64,000 nt of DNA from CAWBCI01 sp963787195 (GCA_963787195.1 CAWBCI010000020.1:65731-129730), one strand, 5' to 3'; counted from the stretch's first letter, positions 52,830-63,445 are shown. The notes: a model not told the origin generated them from the letters alone. Numbers and translations: made by a program.

Positions 52830-53822
52830 TTATTTTTGGATGATTAGTTTTTGGCTTGAAATTTTATTTTCGGAAATCAAACGGCAGAAATACATCCCAC
52901 TTTGTAAACTGCTCACATCTATCTCAATAGTTTCATTTCCTGCCGGAATTTGTTTTTCAATCAAATTTTTTCCATTCAAATCATAAATTATCAAAACTGC
53001 CGACTGCTGACTGAAGACTGAAGACTGAAGACTGACGACTGAACTTGCAGGGTTGGGATATACTTTTACCTGCACATTTTCATTTTCCTGAATTCCGTTA
53101 GGGGAAAGTGAAGCGATGTAAAAATGATAGGAAACAAAAGAGGCATCCTGCAGGTTTTCGAAATCAATGATCAGTGATTTCAATGGGATATCGGGCATAA
53201 AGAAGGCTCCTGCAGCCTCACTTTCATTTAAACCGCCAATGACCAAATTATTATATACCGTGTAATCTTCGGGTGTGTTAAATCCCAGAAGTGCAGCATG
53301 AGCAGGGTCCCACTTGGGCGTATTTATTCCATTGGTGATAAGGTCGGCATCAAAAAGTTCAATCAGCCAATCATCAATATCTTCAACAGCTACCTCGTTG
53401 TCATTTTCATCGATCCCTGAAATCAGGCAATTTTCCACGTCAATGTCCACCACACAAAATCCCCAGCCGGCAGCAGGGGTCTTTTCATCAAAATTGAGGG
53501 TGAGTCTGGATTTCGAGAGTATCGGTTGGCCGACTGTCCCCATGCCATTCGGGTAAATCTGTGTGCGCAGATTTTCTGCATTATTCGCCTGACCGAAGAT
53601 GTTTTCGAACTCATTTCCATCGTCAAATACTTCATCGTCAAGTAATTGAACTTCTCCATTTATCGTTCCGGTAGCTACCCATGTAAAATCGGGTAAAAGG
53701 GCATTGGTGAAAGAACCGGTTCCCTGGTTTGTTCCTGTAATTTCGAAATCGGCGAATTCCTGTGCCTGAGGTGAGGTGTAAAAGAAAAAGGCAAATGAGA
53801 AAAATAAAAGTAATTTTTTCAT
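52830..53822 (-). CDS. Type IX secreted protein of unknown fold
   Basis: I chose ATG at 53822 (MKKLLLFFSFAFFFYTSPQAQ), directly before the signal peptide. The ~215-residue mature domain (FADFEITGTNQGTGSF, KSRLTLNFDEKTPAAGWGFCVVDIDVEN) looks like a carbohydrate-binding or lectin-like beta domain, not assigned. A Por sorting domain follows (VKVYPNPASSVVSLQSS...LIIYDLNGKNLIEK...GMYFCRLISENKISSQKLIIQK). Heptameric repeats encode the SSVFSQQSAV part. Confidence 0.82.
   Translation of the reverse strand: MKKLLLFFSFAFFFYTSPQAQEFADFEITGTNQGTGSFTNALLPDFTWVATGTINGEVQLLDDEVFDDGNEFENIFGQANNAENLRTQIYPNGMGTVGQPILSKSRLTLNFDEKTPAAGWGFCVVDIDVENCLISGIDENDNEVAVEDIDDWLIELFDADLITNGINTPKWDPAHAALLGFNTPEDYTVYNNLVIGGLNESEAAGAFFMPDIPLKSLIIDFENLQDASFVSYHFYIASLSPNGIQENENVQVKVYPNPASSVVSLQSSVFSQQSAVLIIYDLNGKNLIEKQIPAGNETIEIDVSSLQSGMYFCRLISENKISSQKLIIQK
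52998..53046. repeat. Heptameric repeat inside a sorting domain, TGAAGAC type
   Basis: Units TGCCGAC, TGCTGAC, TGAAGAC three times, TGACGAC and TGAACTT lie within the sorting domain gene region. This is the TGCTGAC kind seen between genes at 24175. Confidence 0.92.
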
Positions 53823-53835
53823 GGTTTTTTGGTTT

Positions 53836-53880
53836 TTGACCTCACCCCTTTCTCCAACTCTCAAAATTGGAGAAGGCTAC
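53836..53880. repeat. Palindromic CTCACCCC/CTCC intergenic element
   Basis: GACCTCACCCC is followed by TTCTCCAA...TTGGAGAA arms (53850-53875). The order matches the element at 56776-56820. Both stand just upstream of a type IX gene. Confidence 0.65.
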
Positions 53881-53894
53881 TGGAGGAATGGTGA

Positions 53895-56763
53895 TTAAAG
53901 TTTTATTATTTTTTTAATAATGATTGATTTATGTAATGATATCCTCACAAAATATATCCCTGAAGGCAATTCTCTAATATCGCATTCCATCCCATCCCCC
54001 GAAAATCCTTTAAACACTTTCACCACCTTCCCAAACATATCCACCACCTCAACTTTATAAGTCTCAACTCCAACTTTGCACTTTGCACTTTGCACTTTGA
54101 ACTTTGAGTGGGTGGGATTAGGATAGATCCTTACAAGTGGCAACTTCAGGTTCTGAACACACTCGTGCTGAAATCCACCGTCACCACCCAATTCTTCACC
54201 GTCTGGCCGTTCTCTGAAGTGACCGTATAGGTGAAGGGATTGCTGAAGTTTTGCATGGAGCCGCCCGGGGGATTGATGCCGGCACCCGGGGAAATGAATA
54301 TTTCAGGGATTAATTGCGTTAGGTCGGTGCCCTGTTCTACTGCAACATGTACGGTCTGTTCCTCAGTATTAATCTCTGCAGGTTCCACCTGCTGGTCAAG
54401 CACGAAATCCAGGATGTCGGCGCCACCGGCCGGGAAGCCTTCCAACAGTCCGTAGCGGTAAAGGGAACCGTTGTTGCCGATGGCCCAGGCATGATGCCCG
54501 TCCACGGCAAAGACATCGCTGAGCCAGGCATCCGCGAGATGGTCGACATTGAAATGCACAGTGTCGGCATTGGCATTGGAGGACATCAGGACATCCCCAC
54601 CGGTGGTCACCGCCCAGATGGAATCAATATCAAGGGTAAACACGCCCTGTATACTTTGTGCCGTATCTTCATAAAAATGCTGGAACACTCCATTCCTCAG
54701 ACGCAACATTTCACCTCCGTAGCTTAGCCAGGCCTGGTCGGGACTATCGAACTGCACATCTCCGAAGCATGGAAAGTACTGCGCACCTCCGTAAAAGGTC
54801 CAGGTGCCGTCATCATAGATCAATTTCCGTCCGAAGCAGCCTGTTGCCCAGCCATAATGATTGGAACCAAACGAGATGGCGTCCCAGTCCGTGTAAGTGC
54901 CGGTATTCTGTGGTGCCAGTCCTGTTTCCGTGATCTCAGCGATCCAGCCTTCCACGCAGCCGCACCAGCCCACGGAGCCATCGGGAGAAAAATCAATACT
55001 GAGAATTTGACCGGGTGATACACCAAAGAAGTTCCAATTTTGGCCCCCATCAGTGGTTTTGCAGAGTAAACCACTCTCACCGCCGGCATAACCTGTTTCG
55101 GAGGACAACATGTAGATGGCATGATTTGCACCCAATGTTGTCTGAATATCCCATGTTTCCCCACCGTCCGAAGTGTGGTAGATTTCGTTATAAAAGCAAC
55201 TGTTGGTGATCCATCCCTCGTCACCGATGAACCAGAGGCTGGAAAGGCAGCCCCCGGCAGCACCGCCAACAGGGAAGAGGTTCTCGCTGATATCCACCCA
55301 GCCATAAGCACGGGTGTATGTGGCGTCGAAGTTGCAGGTTGATGTGCTGTTGTTTAAGGTCACACTGCACGTCAATGGATCGAAGCGGGCGTATTTGTGA
55401 GTTGGTGTGACAGTATAATTCCCGTTTGGAAGATGATTAAATTCATACTCCCCATTAAGATTTGTCCGGATAAAACCGCTGATAGGGCCGTTCAGGTAGA
55501 CTTCCGCCCTGGGGTATGGATTGCCATCCAGTGTAATCGTACCGTTGATGGAGGAAGTTGGCAGGGGATTGTTGTCGGTCCGCACTGGCCAGACATGCCA
55601 GTCGGCTGTTTTCAAATATTGCAACCTGTTTCCTCCACCCATCATCCCATCGGTAAACCAGACTATCCAGGCCTGATCAGTCTCATCGGCACGTGTTGTA
55701 GAGGTCCAGTAAGCCAGATCGTAATTGAAACCCATAAGATTGGTAAATGGGTACCCCTCAGGGATAGCAGGCAGCTTCCGGCTCATATCCACAAGGCTGG
55801 TCATCTCGTTGCGGTTGGGCATGCGCCAGTCATTATGCCCAAGATAATTTTCTGAATTCAGCAAAGCGATATAATCCAGTGCATGCTGCCAGTTGATGGC
55901 CCCGTCGACCCACTGGTTGGTATCGAAGTCCGGATCGCGGCTGAGCATGAGGTTAGCATCTTTTGTCCACATAAGCCCCGTGAGCCTGTCGGTGACCGTG
56001 TTATTGTTATTATCCACCAGCCGGGGGGTGGGCCAGGTACTGCCCTCTTTCAGGAAGCCGTCGTCTCCGGGATAAAAGGTATATTGCTGACCTGTCTTAG
56101 GGTTTTCGATCGTTCCCGTGGATGTAGTATTTCGAACAGGGAGGAGGTAGTACTTCCAATAGTTAGAGCCGGTGATATCAGGATCCTTGGCAAAATCCAC
56201 CGTTTCACCCGCAGGGTTGATAATGTTTGAATGGGCATAATGCTCCTTTAGCAGTACACCGATTGCCAGGCTGCGAAGATCTTCAGAAGTGCTTGAGCTC
56301 CAGTAAAGGTCCTGCAGGTTAATAAAAGGATGGTCGGGAGGAAGGGCAATATCCGGGTATTGCAGGTTCACGAGCGACCGCATTTCCAGCAAGTTGGGCA
56401 CCCGCCAGTCGTTATGACCCAGGTAATTATCGTTGTTAAGAAACTCGATATAATCGAATGCTGTTTTCCAGTCGATGTCCCCGTCGCCGGGTGTCCGGTC
56501 CTGGTCGAATGAAGGGTTACGGGTAGCGATCAGGTTGGCGTCTTTGGTCCACATCAAGCCCGTGAAGGCATCGGTGATGGAGCCGTCCCCATTATCCGTA
56601 AATCGGTTTGATGGAATGGGCACCCCTTTTTGCAGGTCGCCGTCGTCACCGGGATAAAAACTGGTTAATTGGCCGGTAGCAGGGACTTGAATGATGCCTT
56701 GCTGAGCGAGTGCAAAGTTCAAAGTGCAAAGTGTAAAGAGAAGGAGGATGTTGGATTTTTTCA
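53895..56763 (-). CDS. Long type IX secreted DUF1566/propeller protein (copy B), frame broken near 54155
   Basis: The real start is ATG at 56763 (MKKSNILLLFTLCTLNFALAQ, signal peptide). Order: two DUF1566/Lcl-type domains (GLMWTKDANLI...HNDWRVPNLLEM; GLMWTKDANLM...HNDWRMPNRNEM), a carboxypeptidase-like regulatory domain (SINGTITLDGNPYPRAEVYL), YCF48-like blades, a DUF5018-like domain and, after a one-base frame break near 54150-54165, a Por sorting domain (RIYPNPTHSKFKVQ...KKIIKL). It is a close paralogue of copy A upstream. Without the break repaired, the secretion signal would be lost. Confidence 0.82.
54050..54105. repeat. Heptameric repeat inside a sorting domain
   Basis: Eight 7-bp units (CAACTTT, ATAAGTC, TCAACTC, CAACTTT, GCACTTT three times, GAACTTT) encode the same sorting-domain segment as at 49155 in copy B. 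Confidence 0.92.
56711..56738. repeat. Heptameric repeat encoding a signal peptide
   Basis: Four units (TGCAAAG, TTCAAAG, TGCAAAG, TGTAAAG) on the plus strand encode FTLCTLNFAL in the signal peptide of copy B on the minus strand. Confidence 0.88.
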
Positions 56764-56775
56764 TGGTTTGGTTTT

Positions 56776-56820
56776 TGACCTCACCCCCATCCCTCTCTCC
56801 GCAACGGAGAGGGGATGACT
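56776..56820. repeat. Palindromic CTCACCCCC/CCTCTCTCCG element
   Basis: GACCTCACCCCC then a CCTCTCTCCG/CGGAGAGGGG stem (56791-56813, one mismatch) separates copy A from copy B. CTCTCC-type palindromes of this form recur at 51559 and 53836. Confidence 0.7.
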
Positions 56821-56832
56821 GAGGAGGAGAAT

Positions 56833-59742
56833 TTAAGGTTTTATTATCTTTTTTGTTATGAAATAATTCTGTAATTGAAATCCTCACAAAATATATCCCT
56901 GATGGCAATTCAGCTATATCATATTCCATCCCGTTCCCGGAAACTCCTTCAAAGCCTTTCACCACCTTCCCAAACATATCCACTATATCAACTTTATATC
57001 TTCCCACACCTTCAACTTTCCACTTTGCACCTTGCACTTTGAACTTACTTTTGGTGGGATTGGGATAGATGACCATTCCTGGAGCCTTTAGTTGCTCGAT
57101 CTTATTATAAAGTGATACTGATATGGCCCAGTTCTCCACTATGCCTCCGTCGGCTGAGGTGACTGTATAAACCACCGGGTCGGTAAAATCCTGGGAATCG
57201 CCGCTTAACGGATTGCATGTTGCCCCGGCTGATAAGAAAAGCTCCGGGATAAGCGATGTCAGATCGGCTTCAGGATCCACTTCAGCATAAACAGTCATAT
57301 TTTCACTATTTATAATGGAAGTCCCAACCTGATCCGAAACAGAAAACCCCAGAATATCGGCACCTTCCGGGGCACCTTCGAGCAGTGTATATTTCAGTAA
57401 GGCACCATTGCTTCCTGACGCGTAACCGTTTGTGGGGGAAGTAAAGAATACGGCTTGCAGATAATCATTTGTAAGGCCTGCTGCCTGCTGGTACCAGATA
57501 GTGTTGTTTTCGAAAACAGGTGGATCAATGTAAAAAGCATTGCCATTGGGTGAATACCAGATTACTCCGGAGGAACCCACCACCCACACGTCTTTGCCAT
57601 TTGGTGAATGCACATCTGTAAAATGATATTGAATGGTATCGTCAGAAGGTTTTAATCTTATACAATTATAAATCCCAATACCGCCACTGCCGTCAATTCC
57701 ACCGTACTCCTTCGATAACCAGCCCAGGGTGTCGTTGTGGAAGTGGATCCCGCCGCTCCCGCCACCCATGGTGCAACAATCCACAATCTCGTTCCCGTCG
57801 TAATGCCATAAGCGGTGAGGAGAAGCGCCAATAAAAGTGTGACCAATAGAGGGGGTGCTTATACGTAGATCAAGATTACTTCCGGTGACGATTTGCGCTA
57901 CCCCACCGGGGTTGATCTCCCAGAAAGAACCATTGGCACCACTGCAAAATCCTGTGGTGGAACCGGGGGGGAATGAAATATCCAGTACCCATTGTCCTGT
58001 AAAGCCGAACAGGGTCCACACATTTCCACCATCGATCGTATGGTATATAATGCCACCTGAACTTCCGGCATAGCCTTCATTTTCATCGAACATAAATATA
58101 GCGCTGCTGTAATCCCCTTCCAGTTGTAACGTCTGTTTTTCAAAGGTCTGCCCCCCGTCGGTTGTATGATAGATGTCTTTGCTGGAGGTTATCCAGCCTT
58201 CATCATCATTGATGAAAAAGATATCACTTAAACCAGCGCCATAAGAGTCGTCAATCGAGAACAGACTGGAACTGATATCGGTCCAGCCATACGCCCGGAT
58301 GTAATAAGCTTCAAAATCACAACTGACCGCTGAGCCGGAAACTGTTACCGTTCTCGACTCAGGGGTAAAAGCGATATTTTCATTTGAGGGTGTAACCATG
58401 TATGAACCATCCGGAATTCCTGCGAATGAGTACTGGCCATTGGCACCCACTGCAGTGCGTGCATTGACCGGTCCTTCGAGTGTGATTTCGATGCCCTTTT
58501 TCGGTAGCCCGGCTCCTTCAATAGTGCCATTGATAGCACCTGAAGGTAATCCGGTATTATCTGTTCTTACCGGCCATACCGCCATTTCATAGCTTTTTTC
58601 ATAATAATAAAGGTTGCTTAACCAGAAATTATTAAGCCATGCTTTGTCAGGGTTTCCAGCTATTGTGCTGGAGCTCCAAAAAGAATATACTATCTCCCCC
58701 CAAATCGAAGGGGCGGTAAATGGGTGGTTTTTGGGCATGCAAAGACTATTGCGACTGTAATCAATAAGGCTACATAGTTCGTTACGGTTGGGCAGACGCC
58801 AGTCATTATGGCCGAGGTAGTTTTCGGTATTTAATTTGTATACGTACCCGAGGGCAGTTTCCCAAGTAACCATTCCATCAGGATTATTACCACATGTGTC
58901 GAAACCGGGGTCGCGCGAATACATCAGGTCAGTGTTTGTTGTCCACATAAGGCCTGTCAGCCTGTCGTTAACCGAGCCGTTTTTGTTATCCACTAACCTG
59001 GGCGATGGCCATGCAGTACCTGTTTTCATTCCGCCATCGTCGCCATGATAATAATTTATAGTTTGTCCGCTTTGCGGTATCTCAATATCCCCGTTTGTTC
59101 CCCCGTCCCGGACTGGCAAAAGGTATAAAACAAAATATCCGATGGTTGGCCCCAGGTTTTTATTAAGACTTTCGAAGTACCCTGCGGGATAGGTGGTGTT
59201 GGCATGTACGACATATTTTGATAAATACACAGCAATGGAATTGCCTTTAAGACGTTCTGATGTTGTTGAACTCCAATAGCCTGCCTTAAGATTTGTAAAA
59301 GGGTGATTGCCGGGGAGGGTCAAGCTGTCGTTTTCCAGGTTGAGTAGTGATTGCAATTCCAGGCAGTTGGGCATGCGCCAGTCGTTAAACCCAAGAAAGT
59401 ATTCATCGTTCAGCTTCTGGATGTAATCGAGGGCTGTTGTCCAGTTGATATCACCATCCCCGGGTGTGCGGTCCTGGTCGAAAGAAGGGTCGCGGGAAGC
59501 GATGAGGTTGGCGTCTTTGGCCCACATCAAGCCCGTGAAGGCATCGGTGATGGAGCCATCGCCGTTATCGGTAAAGCGGTTTGCCGGGATAGGGGCACCT
59601 ATTTGCAGGTCGCCGTCGTCACCCGGATAGTAGCTGGTGGTTTGGCCGGTGGCGGGGAGTTGAATGATGCCCTGCTGGGAAAGTGTAAAGTTTAAAGTGA
59701 AAAGTGTAAAGAGAAGGAGCAAATGATAATTATTTTTTTCAT
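56833..59742 (-). CDS. Long type IX secreted DUF1566/propeller protein (copy A), broken at both ends
   Basis: The start is ATG at 59742 followed by seven A. Eight A would put MKKNNYHLLLLFTLFTLNFTLSQ, a signal peptide, in frame. Two DUF1566 domains, a regulatory-like domain (GAINGTIEGAGLPKKGIEITLEG), YCF48-like blades, a DUF5018-like domain and a Por sorting domain follow (VIYPNPTKSKFKVQ...FVRIS). An extra A near 56870-56880 diverts the end; one base away it reads LQNYFITKKIIKP and stops at 56833. Without this correction A and B would read as one protein of almost 1,900 residues with an internal signal peptide, which is not credible. Confidence 0.82.
57010..57044. repeat. Heptameric repeat inside a sorting domain (degenerate)
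   Basis: Units CTTCAAC, TTTCCAC, TTTGCAC, CTTGCAC, TTTGAAC encode the sorting-domain segment of copy A; the run extends degenerately back to 56989. Confidence 0.85.
59684..59711. repeat. Heptameric repeat encoding a signal peptide
   Basis: Units TGTAAAG, TTTAAAG, TGAAAAG, TGTAAAG encode FTLFTLNFTL of the copy A signal peptide on the minus strand. Confidence 0.88.
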
Positions 59743-59786
59743 GGCTTTTTTGGTTAATATTCAGCGGATAACCGCAAACTATTTGA

Positions 59787-60908
59787 CTATCTGACCAACA
59801 GGTCTTCATTCTTTTTTGCCAGGATACGGTTCAGGTTGCTCATAAATACCATTGAGCTGTGCGGTAGTCCGGCCGGATCATATTCCGCGGGAAATATCGC
59901 AGGCAAGTGGTTCACTTTTTCCAACAAATCATAAAAATTTGGCGGCATCATGAAATCAAATCTTAATTTATTCTGGCAGGCCTCCCGTACAATAGGTAGT
60001 TTTTCTTCCCTCAAACCCAAAATATTTGCCACCGTTGCAGTAAACATAGTGTCAGTCACGGCTTCCTGAAGTATTGGCCTGCTGAAGGAATTTTCTTCAT
60101 CTTCTTTTAAAATATTATAAACCATGATATCCGCCAAAATATCGACAGGTATGACCCTGAAACAGAACTTAAAGTAATAACCGGTTTTCAGGAAGATATC
60201 AAGTATATGCCAGATGGAATAATGGGCCGGACAAAGTCCATTTTTTTCAGAGCCGATTACCAGCGGGATATCGTAGATACAGGCTTTTAAGCCCTGGCCC
60301 ATAGCATTCCGGATAGCCTGGTTGGCCACCCACTTAAAACCGGCATAACCCGACTGCCATGCATTTGTATTAAGAGCGCTGAAATCTGAATCCCTCACAA
60401 AGAAATTCGCATTATAGGAAGATGCATAATGCAGTATCTTCGGGGCACGGGGATCCCCGCAGAATGAGATCATACGTTCCAGCTCGGGTACCCATACCCG
60501 CTTGAAATGGCGGTAAGGCAGGTGATATAGCGGGGTCATGGCAAGGTGAAGCACTCTCCCCGTTTCCTCTCTGATCTCCTTGAACTCCCGGTTACTCAGG
60601 TTCATCATGTTGAGGCTGACATCCCCGAGGTATATCTTAACCTTCGAATTGTCAAATTCACCCAATCCCCATTGATTAAAAGCCTGCTGCATTTTATTAA
60701 CAGCATCTTTTTCAGCAGGAGCTCTGAGGATCAGAAAGAGTTTTCCGGGATATTTCTCCTGAAGGAGTTTTACAATATGCGAACCGATAAAGGAATTCGC
60801 GCCGGTAAGCAGTATCCCATCCGGAAAGGTTTTGGGATCCTTTTTTTCGAAATTCCATTTTTTCCGGATGAGATTCTCGTTGCGGATATCTTCTGCCTGC
60901 GTTATCAC
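59787..60908 (-). CDS. Thioester-reductase-like SDR protein (NAD_binding_4)
   Basis: The 373-residue protein is an extended SDR: GILLTGANSFIGSHIVKLLQ for NAD(P), YLGDVS, a catalytic Tyr and Lys in SGYAGFKWVANQAI and VIPVDILADIM, as in the terminal reductase domains of carboxylate reductases and fatty acyl-CoA reductases. It may reduce an acyl thioester to an aldehyde or act on a lipid. It lacks an ACP or adenylation domain. It stands alone, and its link to other genes is unknown. Confidence 0.75.
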   Translation of the reverse strand: MITQAEDIRNENLIRKKWNFEKKDPKTFPDGILLTGANSFIGSHIVKLLQEKYPGKLFLILRAPAEKDAVNKMQQAFNQWGLGEFDNSKVKIYLGDVSLNMMNLSNREFKEIREETGRVLHLAMTPLYHLPYRHFKRVWVPELERMISFCGDPRAPKILHYASSYNANFFVRDSDFSALNTNAWQSGYAGFKWVANQAIRNAMGQGLKACIYDIPLVIGSEKNGLCPAHYSIWHILDIFLKTGYYFKFCFRVIPVDILADIMVYNILKEDEENSFSRPILQEAVTDTMFTATVANILGLREEKLPIVREACQNKLRFDFMMPPNFYDLLEKVNHLPAIFPAEYDPAGLPHSSMVFMSNLNRILAKKNEDLLVR

Positions 60909-61213
60909 TGCTTTTTTGTTAAGATTAATAATGAATGATTATATTGAAACTTAGCAGCTTAAAGTTATCACCAGCATAATGGTAAAAGCAAAAAATCGGG
61001 CATACATTGTCACTCAGGCCACCCTACAAAAACACTCAAATTCTGTAGAGGCTTTCTTCACATGTTGACAGCGCAGGCAGAAACATACAATAGAAATATC
61101 GAAATGTCGAAATGTCGATTTTTCGAATTAATAATTACTGAATAATGAATAATGATGAAAGATGCGGATAGATCCTGATTAAGTCAGAATTATAGGGGCT
61201 CAGGAAAAAAGGA
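60909..61213. other. Intergenic region with minor repeats
   Basis: About 300 bases between two minus-strand genes. It contains a CGAAATGT repeat (about 61098-61118) and two AATAATG units (about 61140). No gene or terminator is evident. Confidence 0.5.
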
Positions 61214-63235
61214 TCAAATGGCCGCCAGGAAACTGTTCAGGTTATCATCTCTTTTCAGGTTTAGTTTATGCCTGATCCGGCTCCGGGCCACTTCTATGCT
61301 TTTTGCAGAACGCCCCGTGATGGATGCGATCTCTTTGGTGTTGAGATTCATTCTCAGGAAAGCACAGATACGTTGTTCATACGAGCTTAGCTCCGGGTGT
61401 TTCTCGTAAAGCCTCTGGTAGAAGCCGGGATGTACCTGGATGAATTGAGTTTCAAACTCTTTCCAGTTGCTCTGAGGGGCATCCACCCTTAATTCATTCA
61501 CAATTGATACCAGTTCATCATTTGAATTGTCAGGTGATTGCTGTATCTCTTGCAGTCGTTTTATCAGCCGGTTTATCAATTCATTCTTCTGGTTCAGGAA
61601 CATCAGTTTCGAGGCCAGTTCACGCTTCTGGCCGTCAAGCTCCCCTTCTACTTCCTGCAGGTGCTGCAGGTTCAGCATTTGTTGCTGATCAAATAAAAGT
61701 CTGGCATCTCTGTTTCTCCTGATAAGTAAAAATATTATCACAAAGCTTAAAATAAATCCTCCAATCAGGGCTAAACTTACAATGTTACGGATCCTGAGTT
61801 TTTGCTCCTGAATAGAAGCTTTTTCCCGGAGGATCTCATTTTCCTTTTCCTTTTTATCATAATTATATGCTGCTTCTATCCTGTGGATATCCCTTTGCTG
61901 ATTAAAATAACTCAGACTGTCGGAATGCAACTGGAAAGTCCTGGACCACCTTAGCGCAGCATTATTATCCCCCATTTTCTCATAGGCATCTGAAAGTAAG
62001 CCGGAAGATTTTTTCTGGATTAAAAGCAGTTTCAGATCATTGGCAATAGTATAAGCATTGCCTGCGAGGGAAATAGTTTCCGAAAATTTTCCGGCCTTGT
62101 AGAGGGTTTTTGCATGCCATAGATTAATATTTGCGATCAGTGCTTTGTCATTTGATCTGGATGCATTCCCGGAAGCAGATTTGAAATACTCCTCCGCTTT
62201 ACTCAAATCATTGACGAGAAAATAGTATTTCCCGAACAGGAAATCACATTCGGTGTCGAATGGCCTTGAGCCTATCTCGGAAGCAACCGCCTGTATTTTA
62301 CGGCAATATTCCCATGCCTTATCATTGTTTCCCATATCCAGATAAAGATCGGCCAGGTTATAGTATCTTACAACCAGCTGGGACTTCTGCTGCCCCAGTT
62401 CCTCCATCTCGGTTGATCTCTTCATATAATCCAGGGCCTTATCGTATTCGTCAACCATTTTCAACACAACCCCGATGTTCAGCAGGGCCGTGGATGTAGC
62501 CTTTACATTCCCCTTGTTTTCATAGTATGCCAGGGCTTCTTCAAATAATCGGATACCTTCGTCCATCCTTCCCTGCTCGCAAAGGAGTATCCCAAAATTA
62601 ATTTTTGTATCGGCCGACTTCAGGCTGTCATTTAAAGAGGCTGCAAAGTCCAGGCAATCCTGATAACATGAATCCGCTTTCCCGAAATCACCCAGGCGGC
62701 GGTATGTCAGGCCGCATGCCTGGCGAACATTGTACATCCCAATTTTATTAGCTGTTGTAATATAGATCTGGTAAGCCTGTTCAAAGAGCTTTAATGCTTC
62801 AGCATATTCATTATTTACATAGCGGATATAGCCGATATCAAATAAAGCACGGCCGTAATAGTCATCCAGTCCGGCCGCCTTCGCCAGTTCCATCGAATGC
62901 CGGTAATAAGATTCGGAACGTTGATATTCATCATTATAATAATAAATATTACCGGTATAATTCAGGGCTTTAATGATGGTTTGCAGGTAATCTTTATCAA
63001 TTTCAGAAAGGGAAGGGGAGATCTCAGCCGTGTCTAGTTTGATCTCATCATAAATCTGCCTGTAATAAAATATTGCGGAATCAGGATTGCTATAATGTAC
63101 TTCCTGCCCTTTCCTCAACAATTGATTGACCTGGGCCGTATCCTTCCGGTCGAGCGCAAAGCCGGAATTACAGTATAAAAGATACACTGCAAACAGGAGG
63201 GCGGAGGCTTTTTTTACATGGGCGAATTTCGGCAT
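61214..63235 (-). CDS. TPR-containing membrane regulator with LuxR-type HTH
   Basis: The 673-residue protein has a signal peptide, about eight TPR units (residues ~90-440, e.g. YGRALFDIGYIRYVNNEYAEALKLFEQAY), a single membrane helix (IVSLALIGGFILSFVIIFLLI), a coiled coil and a C-terminal HTH (LNTKEIASITGRSAKSIEVARSRIRHKLNL). So an external TPR sensor could signal to a cytoplasmic DNA-binding domain, as in other Bacteroidota TPR-LuxR regulators. No kinase or receiver domain is present. Targets are unknown. Confidence 0.87.
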   Translation of the reverse strand: MPKFAHVKKASALLFAVYLLYCNSGFALDRKDTAQVNQLLRKGQEVHYSNPDSAIFYYRQIYDEIKLDTAEISPSLSEIDKDYLQTIIKALNYTGNIYYYNDEYQRSESYYRHSMELAKAAGLDDYYGRALFDIGYIRYVNNEYAEALKLFEQAYQIYITTANKIGMYNVRQACGLTYRRLGDFGKADSCYQDCLDFAASLNDSLKSADTKINFGILLCEQGRMDEGIRLFEEALAYYENKGNVKATSTALLNIGVVLKMVDEYDKALDYMKRSTEMEELGQQKSQLVVRYYNLADLYLDMGNNDKAWEYCRKIQAVASEIGSRPFDTECDFLFGKYYFLVNDLSKAEEYFKSASGNASRSNDKALIANINLWHAKTLYKAGKFSETISLAGNAYTIANDLKLLLIQKKSSGLLSDAYEKMGDNNAALRWSRTFQLHSDSLSYFNQQRDIHRIEAAYNYDKKEKENEILREKASIQEQKLRIRNIVSLALIGGFILSFVIIFLLIRRNRDARLLFDQQQMLNLQHLQEVEGELDGQKRELASKLMFLNQKNELINRLIKRLQEIQQSPDNSNDELVSIVNELRVDAPQSNWKEFETQFIQVHPGFYQRLYEKHPELSSYEQRICAFLRMNLNTKEIASITGRSAKSIEVARSRIRHKLNLKRDDNLNSFLAAI

Positions 63236-63445
63236 GGCTTGGTTTCAACCTGTTCAATCCATTGACGATAATAAATTTAGATAAATTTTTCAATCATAGG
63301 CTTAAAATTTTACCTGCATTTATTATTGGCTTTCTGTGCTTTGCTCTTTATTATATATTTTCTTTATTTTTAAAAATTGAATAGCTAAACTTTTGTCCAA
63401 TATCTTCGTTAATATTAATCAATCAAATCATTAAAAATCAAAAAT

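Noticed and set aside
52998..53046. A sequencing-chemistry stutter
   Set aside because: Similar heptads occur in several sequences and inside conserved coding frames that remain open, so they are likely real.
54146..59809. One open frame of 1,887 codons that would make a single giant protein with two sets of domains
   Set aside because: It contains an internal sorting domain, then spacer sequence, then a second signal peptide. Moving one base near 56875 gives a natural end (LQNYFITKKIIKP), so it is two tandem genes merged by an indel.
63236..63445. A tRNA or small RNA in the divergent gap between the TPR regulator and the VOC gene
   Set aside because: The sequence is AT-rich without a T-loop or cloverleaf pattern; only weak promoter-like boxes are seen.
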